A stretch of DNA of 64,000 nt from assembly GCF_000382185.1 (NCBI RefSeq), contig NZ_KB907784.1, positions 3,116,633 through 3,180,632 on the forward strand, written 5' to 3'. Below, piece after piece: positions 18,061 through 26,986 of the stretch. The stretch is from Bordetella sp. FB-8. GTDB taxonomy: Bacteria > Pseudomonadota > Gammaproteobacteria > Burkholderiales > Burkholderiaceae_B. The notes beneath the pieces are model-generated. The model was not told where the DNA came from. It made no database searches and saw nothing but the letters and a program-made list of their open reading frames with translations. Position 1 is the first letter of the stretch; every line of letters starts with the position of its first letter. Both the position numbers and the translations under genes were made by a program.

Positions 18061-19230
18061 ATGGCCGACGACAGCGACCTTGAAAAAACAGAAGCCCCCT
18101 CGGGAAAACGTCTTCAAAAGGCGCGAGAGGAAGGCCAGATCGTGCGTTCCCGGGAATTGGGGACGTTTCTTTTGCTGGTGACAGGGCTTGCAGGACTCTG
18201 GATGAGCGGAGGCGTTCTGTATCGCGACCTGACGGGCATTCTGCGGCACAGCCTGGGTTTTAATCCGCTTGTGGCGCGAGATCCTGCCGTCATGATTGCA
18301 GGAGCTCAGAGCTACATCTATCAGACCGTGCTGGTGATGCTGCCGATTTTCGGCGCCTTGGTCTTTGCGGCCATTCTGGGTTCCGTCGCGCTGGGTGGTT
18401 TGGTGTTCACAAGCAAGCCGCTGGAGTTCAATCTCACCCATTTCGATATTGTAGGCGGCTTTGGCCGCATGTTCTCCCTGCAGACCGTCATGGAACTGGT
18501 CAAGGCTTTGGGCAAAGCCTTCCTGATAGGCGGCGTGGGGGCTTGGGTGCTTTGGCTGCACATGAGCCAGATCCTCGTCCTTACCAACGCCTCGCCAGCG
18601 TCCGCCATCGCCAGGAGCATGTCACTCGTGGCCTTGTGCACCGCACTGGTGGTGGCATCCTTGATACTGATCGTGGCCTTGGACGTTCCCTGGCAATTGT
18701 GGAGCTACTTCAAGAAGCTGCGCATGACCAAGGAAGAGGTCAAGCAGGAGAACAAGGACACAGAAGGCAATCCGCAAATCAAGTCCCGTATACGTCAGCA
18801 GCAGCGGACCGCGGCGCGCCGGCGCATGATGTCGGCGGTGCCCAATGCGGATGTCGTGGTGACCAATCCTACCCACTATGCCGTGGCACTGAGCTACACC
18901 GACGGGCAGGAGGGTGCGCCCAAGGTCGTAGCCAAAGGCACCGGTCAGATCGCCGAGCGCATCCGCGAACTGGCGGCCGAGCACCGCATTCCCATCCTGG
19001 AGGCGCCGCCCTTGGCGCGCGCCCTCTACCAGCACGTCGATTTGGGGCGGGAGATTCCGATCGCTTTATACTCCGCCGTCGCGGAGGTTCTGGCCTGGGT
19101 CTTCCAGCTGCGCAGCTGGCGCGTCGGAATGGGACTCGAACCCCGGCCGCCGGCCTCGTTGGCGGTGCCCGACGAACTCGATCCGCAGAACATTGCGCAG
19201 GCCCGATCGGCCGCGCCTGAAGGAGTCTAG
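18061..19230 (+). CDS. flhB: flagellar type III export switch protein FlhB
   Basis: 389 residues. Four membrane segments (about 32-60, 95-120, 140-165, 185-210), then a cytoplasmic domain with the self-cleaving N269-P270-T271-H272 motif (E. coli numbering is the same). After cleavage and interaction with FliK it switches export from rod/hook to filament substrates. The N-terminus DSDLEKTEAPSGKRLQKARE is family-typical. It is six bases before flhA. A separate small protein (52653-52979) resembles the part after the cleavage site. Confidence 0.97.
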   Translation: MADDSDLEKTEAPSGKRLQKAREEGQIVRSRELGTFLLLVTGLAGLWMSGGVLYRDLTGILRHSLGFNPLVARDPAVMIAGAQSYIYQTVLVMLPIFGALVFAAILGSVALGGLVFTSKPLEFNLTHFDIVGGFGRMFSLQTVMELVKALGKAFLIGGVGAWVLWLHMSQILVLTNASPASAIARSMSLVALCTALVVASLILIVALDVPWQLWSYFKKLRMTKEEVKQENKDTEGNPQIKSRIRQQQRTAARRRMMSAVPNADVVVTNPTHYAVALSYTDGQEGAPKVVAKGTGQIAERIRELAAEHRIPILEAPPLARALYQHVDLGREIPIALYSAVAEVLAWVFQLRSWRVGMGLEPRPPASLAVPDELDPQNIAQARSAAPEGV

Positions 19231-19235
19231 TAAGA

Positions 19236-21353
19236 ATGAGCGCATTGCTCGCCGCATTGCGAGCCAACGGTGCCGCGAACGCGCGGTTCCTGGCTGGTCC
19301 TGCGCTGATCCTGATGGTGTTGGGCATGATGGTGCTGCCTCTGCCCACGTTCCTGCTGGATCTGCTTTTCACTTTCAATATCTCCCTGGCGGTGATGATC
19401 CTGCTGGTGGCGATGTTCACGCGCAAACCGCTGGATTTCGCCGCATTCCCTACGGTGCTGCTGTTTGCCACGCTGCTGCGCTTGTCGCTGAACGTGGCCT
19501 CGACCCGGGTGGTATTGCTGCACGGTCATGGCGGCCCGGACGCGGCGGGCAAGGTCATCGGGGCTTTCGGACACTTCCTGGTGGGCGGCAATTTCGCAGT
19601 CGGCATCGTCGTCTTTGTCATTCTCACCATTATCAACTTCATCGTCATCACCAAAGGTGCGGGACGTATCGCTGAAGTCGGCGCACGCTTCACCCTGGAC
19701 GCCATGCCCGGCAAGCAGATGGCCATCGACGCCGATCTGAACGCCGGCATGATCGGCGAGGAAGAGGCCCGCCGTCGGCGCGTGGAAATCGCCCAGGAGG
19801 CTGATTTCTTCGGCTCTATGGACGGTGCGAGCAAATTCGTGCGCGGCGATGCGATCGCAGGCGTGCTCATCATGGTGATCAACATCCTAGGCGGCCTGAT
19901 CGTGGGCGTAGCCCAACACGGCATGCCCATTGCCGAAGCGGGCAAGACTTATACGCTCCTGACGATCGGCGATGGCCTGGTGGCGCAGATCCCGGCGCTG
20001 GTAATCTCGACCGCGGCCGGCGTAGTGGTGTCGCGGGTATCGACCAACGAGGATGTCGGCGAGCAGTTGCTTGGACAGCTGTTCTCCAATCCCAGTGTGT
20101 TGTTCCTGACTGCCGGCATTATCGGGATCATGGGCTTGATTCCCAATATGCCGCACATTGCCTTCCTGACGCTGGCTTTGGTGCTCGGCGGCATAGGCTG
20201 GGGCGTGTACAAACGCGATCTGGCCAAGGCTGCCGCCACGAGCCAGGCGCCGCAGGAAGCCGAGGCCAAGGCTCAGGCTGCGGCGGCGGAGGCCAGCTGG
20301 GACGATGTATCCATGGTTGATCAGCTCGGCCTGGAAGTGGGCTATCGCATGATTCCGCTGGTCGATCATGCTCAGAATGGCGAACTGCTGCATCGCATCC
20401 GCAGTCTGCGCAAAAAATTCGCGCAGGACGTGGGCTTCCTGCCTCCGGTCGTGCATATTCGCGACAACCTGGAACTCAAGCCCAACGACTACCGCATCTT
20501 GCTGTCCGGGGTGGAAGTCGGCCGCGGCATGTCGATTCCCAACCAATGGCTGGCCATCGATCCGGGGGGCGTGAGCCAGCAGATCAAGGGCACTCCCACT
20601 ACCGATCCGGCCTTTGGCCTGCCGGCGCTGTGGATTGATGTGGCCTTGCGCGACCAGGCGCAGGTGGCCGGTTACACCGTTGTCGATGCCAGTACGGTGG
20701 TGGCCACCCATCTGAATCATCTGATGCATCGCCATGGCGCCAACTTGCTCGGTCGCCAGGAGGTGCAGCAATTGATCGAGCGGCTGGGCCGCGAATCTCC
20801 CAAACTGGTGGAGGATTTTGTCCCCAAGACCATCTCCCTCACCACGTTCCAGAAAGTGCTCCAGGGGCTCTTGTCCGAAGAGGTGCCGATACGCGATATG
20901 CGTACCATCATCGATACCATCAACGAACATGCGCCTCGCTTGACGGCTTTGGCCGCCAATACAGGCGGGCAGCCCGACGTGGGCGAATTGATCGCCTTGT
21001 CGCGCCGCGCGCTGGGCCGCGCCATTACGCAGCAGTGGTTCCCGGGAGATGGCGACTTGCGCGTGATCGGTTTGGACGTGAAGCTCGAGCGTGTGCTGAT
21101 GCAGGCAATGACCACCAGCGGCGGGCTCGAACCCGGTCTGGCCGAGACGCTGCTGCGTGAAACCGAAGCCTGCGTGGCGCGTCAGGAGGCGCAGGGCAAT
21201 GCGCCGGTGCTGCTGGTGCCGCCACCGCTGCGCGCGTCATTGTCGCGCTTCCTGCGGCATCACTTGCCGCAGTTGGGCGTCTTGTCCAATGCGGAAATTC
21301 CCGATGAGCGTGTGGTCCGTGTCACGGCCCTGATCGGAGGTTCGGGCGAATGA
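19236..21353 (+). CDS. flhA: flagellar export gate protein FlhA
   Basis: 705 residues. The N-terminal half is multi-membrane-spanning with the FHIPEP-family blocks (RKPLDFAAFPTVLLFATLLR, GRIAEVGARFTLDAMPGKQM, QIPALVISTAAGVVVSR). The C-terminal cytoplasmic half (from about residue 350) forms the docking ring for chaperone-substrate complexes. GAAGGAG lies ten bases before ATG 19236. The stop overlaps the flhF start by four bases (ATGA), so translation is coupled. Confidence 0.97.
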   Translation: MSALLAALRANGAANARFLAGPALILMVLGMMVLPLPTFLLDLLFTFNISLAVMILLVAMFTRKPLDFAAFPTVLLFATLLRLSLNVASTRVVLLHGHGGPDAAGKVIGAFGHFLVGGNFAVGIVVFVILTIINFIVITKGAGRIAEVGARFTLDAMPGKQMAIDADLNAGMIGEEEARRRRVEIAQEADFFGSMDGASKFVRGDAIAGVLIMVINILGGLIVGVAQHGMPIAEAGKTYTLLTIGDGLVAQIPALVISTAAGVVVSRVSTNEDVGEQLLGQLFSNPSVLFLTAGIIGIMGLIPNMPHIAFLTLALVLGGIGWGVYKRDLAKAAATSQAPQEAEAKAQAAAAEASWDDVSMVDQLGLEVGYRMIPLVDHAQNGELLHRIRSLRKKFAQDVGFLPPVVHIRDNLELKPNDYRILLSGVEVGRGMSIPNQWLAIDPGGVSQQIKGTPTTDPAFGLPALWIDVALRDQAQVAGYTVVDASTVVATHLNHLMHRHGANLLGRQEVQQLIERLGRESPKLVEDFVPKTISLTTFQKVLQGLLSEEVPIRDMRTIIDTINEHAPRLTALAANTGGQPDVGELIALSRRALGRAITQQWFPGDGDLRVIGLDVKLERVLMQAMTTSGGLEPGLAETLLRETEACVARQEAQGNAPVLLVPPPLRASLSRFLRHHLPQLGVLSNAEIPDERVVRVTALIGGSGE

Positions 21354-24175
21354 AATTGAGCCGATTTGTAGGCGCGACCACGCGAGACGCGCTACGCCAG
21401 GTCCGCGAAGCGCTTGGAGAGGACGCACTCATCGTCTCCAATCGCCTAGTCGATGGCAACGTGGAAATCGTGGCGACGCTGGATACGCCGAGCAGTCTGC
21501 ACGCCCAAGAGATGGCTCGCCGGCCATCTTCCGGTGCGTCTTCTGTCCAGGCGCCTGACGCGGCGGCGCCCGATTACCGGCAGCCCCAGTTGCCGCAACC
21601 TCCTGCTTTTGCGCCGCCTGCTCCGCGCCTCATGATGCGACCGGCCATGGCGGCCGCCTATGCGGCCGCCGCGGCTGCGGCAAGACAACAGCGGCCTGCG
21701 ATGCTGCAGGAATCGGACGACGAGCAGATACAAGCCGAAAAGTCTGTGCAGCCTGATGCAGGCCAGGGTGCGGCGCAGGAAAGCTCGGAACCAACGGTTG
21801 CGCGCAAGAATGCCAAAGAGTTGCCAGCCACAGCGCCGGATTCCACTGCAAAAACTAAGGCGAAAAAAGCATTGCAGCAGAAACCCGCTAGTGCTGCGGA
21901 CCTGCCGCACATGCGTCAACTGGAACCTACGCCGCGGCTGGGGGTGCCAAAACCTGTACCGAAGAAATCCAGGTCGCGGTCTGCCGCAAAGAAAGATACC
22001 GCCACGCCGGCCTCGGATATGGCTCGGATGCCCGACGCGCCGATGCCCGGCGCCGTGCACCCACAGCCTGCGCCTTTGGACGCAAGCTATCAGGCAGGCA
22101 TGCAGGTGCAGGCGGCGATCAATGCTTTGCGCGGCTCGTTCGAGTCGCGCATGGACGGGCTGCTGTGGGGCGGCTCGAATGGTCCGGGCGCCGAACCCGT
22201 CAACGCCATGCTGTTCCGCGTATTGCTCGAAGCCGGATTCAGTATGCCCATTGTGCGAGCCTTGATCGAACGCATGCCTGCCGGCTGCGATCGTCAGGCG
22301 TCATTGACCTGGGCGCGCAACGAGTTGGTTACGCATTTACCTGTGCTGCGCAGTGAAGACGAGTTTCTGCGCGACGGCGGTGTTTACGCTCTGGTCGGCC
22401 CCACGGGCGTGGGCAAGACCACTACGCTGGCCAAGCTGGCTGCGCGCTGCGTGGCGCGGGCGGGACGCGAACAGGTGGCGATGCTGACCACGGACATGTT
22501 CCGTATCGGTGCGGTCGAGCAACTGCAGATTTACGGCCGCCTACTGGGCGTGCCCGCGCATTCGGTGAGCGACGCCGACGAACTCAAACAGGCCCTGGGC
22601 CAGCTGGGCAACCGCAAATTCATCCTGATCGACACGACAGGTATCAGCCAGCGGCATCGTAACGTGGCGCTGCAGGCGGCGCTCCTGACTTCGGCTGACC
22701 GGCCGGTGCGCCGCTTGCTGGTGCTCAATGCCGCCAGCCAGGGCGACACGCTGGACGAGGTTGCTCATTCCTATCGCAACGGCGCTGGCGACGATGTGGC
22801 AGGCTGCATCATCACCAAACTCGACGAGGCCACGCGCATTGGTTCGTCCCTGGACACGGCGATACGTCATCGGCTGCCCATCCATTACGTCTCCATCGGC
22901 CAGAAGGTGCCCGAGGACATGGAGCTTGCAGACGCGCGACTGCTGGTCGATCGCGCCCTGGCAACGCCCAGCCAGTCCTCGGCCTTGTACGCGCCCAGCG
23001 AAGCAGACATGGCATCGCTGTTGCGCGCGACCGGCAAGACGCGCAACAGCGATGCTGTACGTCGCAGGCAGATGCTGGCCAACGCATTGTTGCCGCAGCA
23101 GGCCGGCGCCGAAGTCGAACTGGAAAAAGCGATGGAGTGGCTGGACTCCGACGCCGCTTGTGCCCAGGCGCGCGCCAATTGGCGGCAGGCCGCGTCGGGC
23201 GATGTCTTGCCGGCCCCTGAGGCTATTGCCAAGGCCGGCATGGAACTGGTGCGCGGAGTCTACTCGCGCAGCTGCGAGCGCTATGTGCTGGCCGTGCATG
23301 GCAAGGCTTCGCTGAAAGGAACCGACTTGCCCAGCGGCACGCTGCACACCACGCTGCTGATGAGTGATCGCGGTGTGGCGCTGGCGGCGCCGGTACCGCA
23401 GCTAATGCTGCCGCATGGCGCGCACGCCGCCTATGCGCAGCAAAACGCGATATCGGACAATGCCGCCGATGCGCTGGCAGCGCGCGTCAGGATCCTGGAC
23501 GCCGAGATGAGTGGTGTGCCGCAGGTGCACCTGATTGATGCGATTACGGCCGGCCTGTGCCATATGCTTTCGGAACAAGGCGTGTCGTGGGTGGCCCGCG
23601 GCATGGCGACATCGAGCGTGATGCAGGATTACACCTCGACTACTTTGTCGGCGGTAGCCAAGAGTCTGGGCTACGTCCCTTCCGGACGGGTGAGCGCGCG
23701 CCAGTTCGAATCCGGGGAGGGCGTTTTCGATCTTTGGGCCGGTGGCACCGAGATCGAACTGCCGGTGCGGGGGCAGGATACGCAGCTGCTGCGCATGGTA
23801 AGCGCCAAACTGATCGACGCTGGCAGCGGAAAGGTCGCACATTATCTGTACGGCCTGACCAATGTAAAGGCATCGCAGGCCGACGCGGGCACCATTGCGC
23901 GTTGGCTGCTGTTGGCGGAGCAGGCCAAGCCGGCATTTCGCAGTATGGTGCAGGCGTGGCCAATCCTGTCCATCCCGTCCGGAGCGCAGTCTCTATCGCG
24001 CCAGGCGCTGTATGCCTGTCAGCTGGGCACGGCCTGTTGGCAATTGCTCAACGCTCCCGAGGCCGCCAGCGTACGCCATCTGCTGCATGCCTTGAACGGC
24101 GGCCGCAAGGCCTTCGCGACGCTGCTTCCCGCGGCGCTCCTAAAGTGCTACGCCATGCTGGAAATGGCGGAATAG
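21350..24175 (+). CDS. flhF: SRP-type GTPase FlhF with long C-terminal extension
   Basis: 941 residues, against about 370-440 in most bacteria. The N-terminal B domain (MKLSRFVGATTRDALRQVRE) is followed by a low-complexity Ala/Pro/Lys linker to about 240. The NG GTPase follows, with P-loop GPTGVGKTTTLAKL near 351, TTDMFRIGAVEQL, DTTGIS (for DTAG) and TKLDEA near 489, ending near 545. The remaining about 390 residues match no domain I recognise; they contain no clear membrane helix. FlhF places or counts flagella. Its usual antagonist FlhG does not follow, since the next genes (flgNMA) are on the other strand. Confidence 0.93.
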   Translation: MKLSRFVGATTRDALRQVREALGEDALIVSNRLVDGNVEIVATLDTPSSLHAQEMARRPSSGASSVQAPDAAAPDYRQPQLPQPPAFAPPAPRLMMRPAMAAAYAAAAAAARQQRPAMLQESDDEQIQAEKSVQPDAGQGAAQESSEPTVARKNAKELPATAPDSTAKTKAKKALQQKPASAADLPHMRQLEPTPRLGVPKPVPKKSRSRSAAKKDTATPASDMARMPDAPMPGAVHPQPAPLDASYQAGMQVQAAINALRGSFESRMDGLLWGGSNGPGAEPVNAMLFRVLLEAGFSMPIVRALIERMPAGCDRQASLTWARNELVTHLPVLRSEDEFLRDGGVYALVGPTGVGKTTTLAKLAARCVARAGREQVAMLTTDMFRIGAVEQLQIYGRLLGVPAHSVSDADELKQALGQLGNRKFILIDTTGISQRHRNVALQAALLTSADRPVRRLLVLNAASQGDTLDEVAHSYRNGAGDDVAGCIITKLDEATRIGSSLDTAIRHRLPIHYVSIGQKVPEDMELADARLLVDRALATPSQSSALYAPSEADMASLLRATGKTRNSDAVRRRQMLANALLPQQAGAEVELEKAMEWLDSDAACAQARANWRQAASGDVLPAPEAIAKAGMELVRGVYSRSCERYVLAVHGKASLKGTDLPSGTLHTTLLMSDRGVALAAPVPQLMLPHGAHAAYAQQNAISDNAADALAARVRILDAEMSGVPQVHLIDAITAGLCHMLSEQGVSWVARGMATSSVMQDYTSTTLSAVAKSLGYVPSGRVSARQFESGEGVFDLWAGGTEIELPVRGQDTQLLRMVSAKLIDAGSGKVAHYLYGLTNVKASQADAGTIARWLLLAEQAKPAFRSMVQAWPILSIPSGAQSLSRQALYACQLGTACWQLLNAPEAASVRHLLHALNGGRKAFATLLPAALLKCYAMLEMAE

Positions 24176-24188
24176 GGCGCCCACAGCC

Positions 24189-24205
24189 TCCCGATGTAAT
24201 CGGGA
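24189..24205. terminator. hairpin between convergent flhF and flgN
   Basis: TCCCGAT and ATCGGGA pair over a three-base loop between the ends of flhF (plus) and flgN (minus). There is no T-run on either side, so as a terminator it would be weak or rho-assisted; its convergent position is the main support. Confidence 0.45.
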
Positions 24206-24224
24206 ATGCGCAAGCGTGCCCCTT

Positions 24225-24698
24225 TCAGCGGGCGACGATGCTTCGTATGCCGTATCCCGCCTGGCCGCTGCGGCCTTGTGCGGTGTAGGTCTGGGAGCGG
24301 TTGACCTTCAGCGTGATGTTGTGCAGGGCATCGAGCGACTGTTCGGTATGCTGAAGGCTGCTTCGCACGAGTATGCCGTTGTGCTCGTTTTTGTCGCGGG
24401 CGACTTTGGTCAGGCGCAGCAACCGAACCCACAACTCTGCCAGCTCGGAAAATTGGGCAACTGCCTGCTCGGTGCCGGCATAGCCGTCCGGTAGGCCCAT
24501 CTGAGCTTGTATTTCGTCTCGTTGTCGGTTCAGCTCAACTAGATCAAGGGCCAAGGCCTCCTTGGTCTGGGCGGCCTTTATCAGGGCTTCGTTGGCCTTG
24601 CGGTCGAGCAAGGCCAACGTTTCGTCTGCAAGAGCGGCGATGAACGCTTCTATGAGTTCAGCTTCGCGTTCAAGACATTGTTGCAGCGATGTGATCAT
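24225..24698 (-). CDS. flgN: flagellar export chaperone FlgN
   Basis: 157 residues, almost all helical, with the FlgN-family pattern (LQQCLEREAELIEAFIAALA, KEALALDLVELNRQRDE, LQHTEQSLDALHNI). It holds the hook-filament junction proteins FlgK and FlgL in the cytoplasm and hands them to FlhA. It follows flgM in the same direction after 48 bases, as in most relatives, so the sigma28 promoter before flgM probably serves both. Confidence 0.9.
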   Translation of the reverse strand: MITSLQQCLEREAELIEAFIAALADETLALLDRKANEALIKAAQTKEALALDLVELNRQRDEIQAQMGLPDGYAGTEQAVAQFSELAELWVRLLRLTKVARDKNEHNGILVRSSLQHTEQSLDALHNITLKVNRSQTYTAQGRSGQAGYGIRSIVAR

Positions 24699-24746
24699 GG
24701 CGGGTCATGCAAAAGATGGGTATGCCGCCAGTCTAGGCTAGGCGAG

Positions 24747-25040
24747 CTACTTCAGCAATTCCTGGATGCTGGCGATCAGGCCGTCGGTGATGCGGCTGGG
24801 GTCGACTGTATATTGACCGGACGCAATGGCATCGCGAATGGTCTGCACGCGCTGCGTATTTATGTCGTTATGGTTGTTTTGCAGGGCCAGCAGTTGCTGC
24901 GAAGCCGGACTCAGGTCGACTTGGGAACTGCTACCGGCGGGTGTGGCCGACTCCGTGCCATTACCGCCGGAGGTGCGGGCGGCATCAGTGCGGGTAACAA
25001 CCCCGGCGGGCGTAGCGGCAGTTGTGTTCGTGATCTTCAA
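24747..25040 (-). CDS. flgM: anti-sigma28 factor FlgM
   Basis: Binds FliA until the hook is complete, then is exported. I start at TTG 25040 (product MKITNTTAATPAG) because GGAG lies seven bases upstream and the product is 97 residues, the same as E. coli FlgM. An ATG at 25097 in the same frame would leave a leader of only about eight bases after the predicted sigma28 start site. The C-terminal FliA-binding half (VDLSPASQQLLAL, RVQTIRDAIASGQYTVDPSR, LIASIQELLK) is clear. The N-terminal half is Thr/Gly-rich and disordered, as expected for export. Confidence 0.9.
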   Translation of the reverse strand: MKITNTTAATPAGVVTRTDAARTSGGNGTESATPAGSSSQVDLSPASQQLLALQNNHNDINTQRVQTIRDAIASGQYTVDPSRITDGLIASIQELLK

Positions 25041-25112
25041 GGCGTTCTCCGGGGCTGCGCGGTGAGTGCTGCGCTGGCAGCAATTTTCAACCGCCATCCG
25101 TTCATGCCTATT

Positions 25113-25139
25113 GTAACGGCGGCTAGCTGGACAACTTTA
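25113..25139 (-). promoter_or_regulatory. sigma28 (FliA) promoter of flgM-flgN
   Basis: Minus strand: TAAA, exactly 15 bases, then GCCGTTAC, against the sigma28 pattern TAAA-N15-GCCGATAA (6 of 8 in the -10). It sits just upstream of flgM, and an AT-rich stretch lies beyond it (25177-25200). It gives the usual feedback loop in which FliA raises its own inhibitor. Confidence 0.8.
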
Positions 25140-25215
25140 GCGTGATGGACCGGCAGTTATATAGCGCTGCAAGTCGAATAATTTTATTACAGGTAAATAT
25201 CTGACCGGACTAATT

Positions 25216-25977
25216 TCATAGCGGCACGTTCACCTCTCCCGAACGTCCCACGGTTCCGCTTATGACCTGCCCGTTGGCAATGCGTACCTGGATGCGCTCG
25301 CCCGGGCCGGCGCTGCTCATGGCCTTGCCTTCACTGCTGACCCGGAACCCCCTGCCATCGACGACAAGCTGAACAGACTGTCCACGCTGTATATACATAG
25401 CGCTGCGCAAATTATCGGTGCGCAGCATCTGCCCGGTCATCATGGCCGAAGCCAATTTCATCCCGATGGCCTGGCTCGGGTCGAGAACGACATCGGGGGG
25501 CAGGGCGACCAGATCGGCCTGGTGGGCAACCAGATCGCTCGCCTGCAGGATCTGGCCCATGCCCAGCTGATGCGCCGCCACGTAGTAGTGTCCCGCAATG
25601 CTTACCGTGGCCTGGACGTAGGTGGTCCAGGCCTGCGGCGCGGCACAGCGTACGCCTACCGACATCCTGGCGCGGACGTGTATGGGTTCAGGCACGAAGG
25701 GGAAGAGTTCGGCGCACGCGGTCAAATTCTGGACCTGTGGGGGATCCATGGCGATGGTCAGTACGCCCGGGATAGATGCCAGCTGGGTACGCAGGTACTT
25801 TTCAGCGGCGGCGCTCAAGGCCGCCGGGTCCTGCTGCACATGGACCGCCTGGGCTTGGCCGCGGCATGGCAGGGCGATCGATACGAGCAGGCAGGCGCCA
25901 AGTATCAGGGCTGGCCACCCCGACACGGGGGGCGGGTCAAACCAGGTTGGCCGGGATCGCGCGCGAGTGCAAGTCAT
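25216..25977 (-). CDS. flgA: flagellar P-ring assembly chaperone FlgA
   Basis: 253 residues. A hydrophobic segment around 22-37 and a likely cleavage after AQA near 44 indicate secretion to the periplasm; the first 20 residues are unusually long and arginine-rich, so the true start may be downstream. The C-terminal SAF/ChapFlgA region has MGQILQASDLVAHQADLVALP, then GMKLASAMMTGQMLRTDNLR and RGQSVQLVVDGRGF. It helps FlgI form the P ring. The gene faces away from flgB with a 132-base divergent gap. Confidence 0.93.
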   Translation of the reverse strand: MTCTRARSRPTWFDPPPVSGWPALILGACLLVSIALPCRGQAQAVHVQQDPAALSAAAEKYLRTQLASIPGVLTIAMDPPQVQNLTACAELFPFVPEPIHVRARMSVGVRCAAPQAWTTYVQATVSIAGHYYVAAHQLGMGQILQASDLVAHQADLVALPPDVVLDPSQAIGMKLASAMMTGQMLRTDNLRSAMYIQRGQSVQLVVDGRGFRVSSEGKAMSSAGPGERIQVRIANGQVISGTVGRSGEVNVPL

Positions 25978-26109
25978 GGTGGAAATTGTAAAAGCGCATG
26001 CCGTTGCACAAGAACGGAATTGAATGACAAATAACGGTCTATTTGATTGATTATTAAGGATGGCCGAAACCTATGATCTTCTCATCGTCAACGGCCGAGG
26101 TGCAACGGC
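25978..26109. promoter_or_regulatory. divergent control region flgA / flgB
   Basis: 132 bases between the start codons of flgA (minus) and flgB (plus). It must hold the start signals of the long flgBCDEFGHIJ operon and of flgA, expected to be FlhDC-dependent. I see no convincing sigma28 box here, which fits class 2 control. The part next to flgB is AT-rich (TTTGATTGATTATTAAGG). Confidence 0.45.
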
Positions 26110-26520
26110 ATGATCGACCGACTATCCCAAGACTTCGGTTTTTTGCAGCAGGCCATCGCATTGCGCGAGCAGCGCCAGGAGGTGCTTTCCTCCAATATCG
26201 CCAATGCCGATACGCCCGACTACAAGGCCCGGGACTTCGACTTCAAGACGGCCATGGAAAATGCCATGGATCAGCGCATGAGGCTGGCCGACACCAGCCT
26301 GACGCTGACTTCGCCGCGGCATATCCCCGGCAAGGCGTCCATGCCATCTGACATCGATATGATGTATCGATTGCCTTATCAGCCCAGTATCGACGGAAAC
26401 ACGGTCGATATGGACATGGAGCGCGTCCAGTTCGCTGACAATACCATGCACTACGAGAGCAGCCTGCAATTGCTGTCTCTCGACATGAAAACCATGCTGC
26501 AAGCGATCCAGCCCAGCTGA
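26110..26520 (+). CDS. flgB: flagellar proximal rod protein FlgB
   Basis: 136 residues; the N-terminal rod motif LREQRQEVLSSNIANADTPDYKARD is diagnostic. It builds the proximal rod with FlgC and FlgF, is exported by the type III system and has no cleaved signal. First gene of the flgBCDEFGHIJ operon and 17 bases before flgC. Confidence 0.96.
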   Translation: MIDRLSQDFGFLQQAIALREQRQEVLSSNIANADTPDYKARDFDFKTAMENAMDQRMRLADTSLTLTSPRHIPGKASMPSDIDMMYRLPYQPSIDGNTVDMDMERVQFADNTMHYESSLQLLSLDMKTMLQAIQPS

Positions 26521-26537
26521 TCCCGGAGCCCTGATCC

Positions 26538-26954
26538 ATGTCACTTCTTAGTATTTTCGACATCGCGGGTTCGGCGATGACTGCGCAGTCTCAGCGCATG
26601 AACGTGGCGGCCAGCAACCTGGCCAACGCCGACAGCGCCGCCGGCCCCGACGGCAAGCCGTATCGCGCCCGGCAGGTCGTATTCCAGGTCGATCCGCCCG
26701 CAGGGCAGCCTCTTGGGCAGGAGATCGGTGGCGTCAAGGTGGCAGGTGTCGTGGAGGATCCATCCCCGATGAAACTCGTCTACGACCCGAATAATCCCCT
26801 GGCCAATGCCCAGGGCTATGTCACCATGCCCAACGTCAACCCGGTGGCCGAGACAGTCAATATGCTGTCCGCCTCGCGCTCGTATCAGGCCGACGTCGAG
26901 GTGCTCAACACGGCCAAGACCCTGATGACCAAGACACTGACCATCGGCCAGTGA
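26538..26954 (+). CDS. flgC: flagellar proximal rod protein FlgC
   Basis: 138 residues. The N-terminal [19 protein letters not shown] rod motif and the C-terminal [20 protein letters not shown] motif frame a short centre, the standard FlgC pattern. Builds the rod in the periplasm. Confidence 0.97.
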   Translation: MSLLSIFDIAGSAMTAQSQRMNVAASNLANADSAAGPDGKPYRARQVVFQVDPPAGQPLGQEIGGVKVAGVVEDPSPMKLVYDPNNPLANAQGYVTMPNVNPVAETVNMLSASRSYQADVEVLNTAKTLMTKTLTIGQ

Positions 26955-26986
26955 CGATTTCACCCAGTTAATCGAGGATCGCGTTC

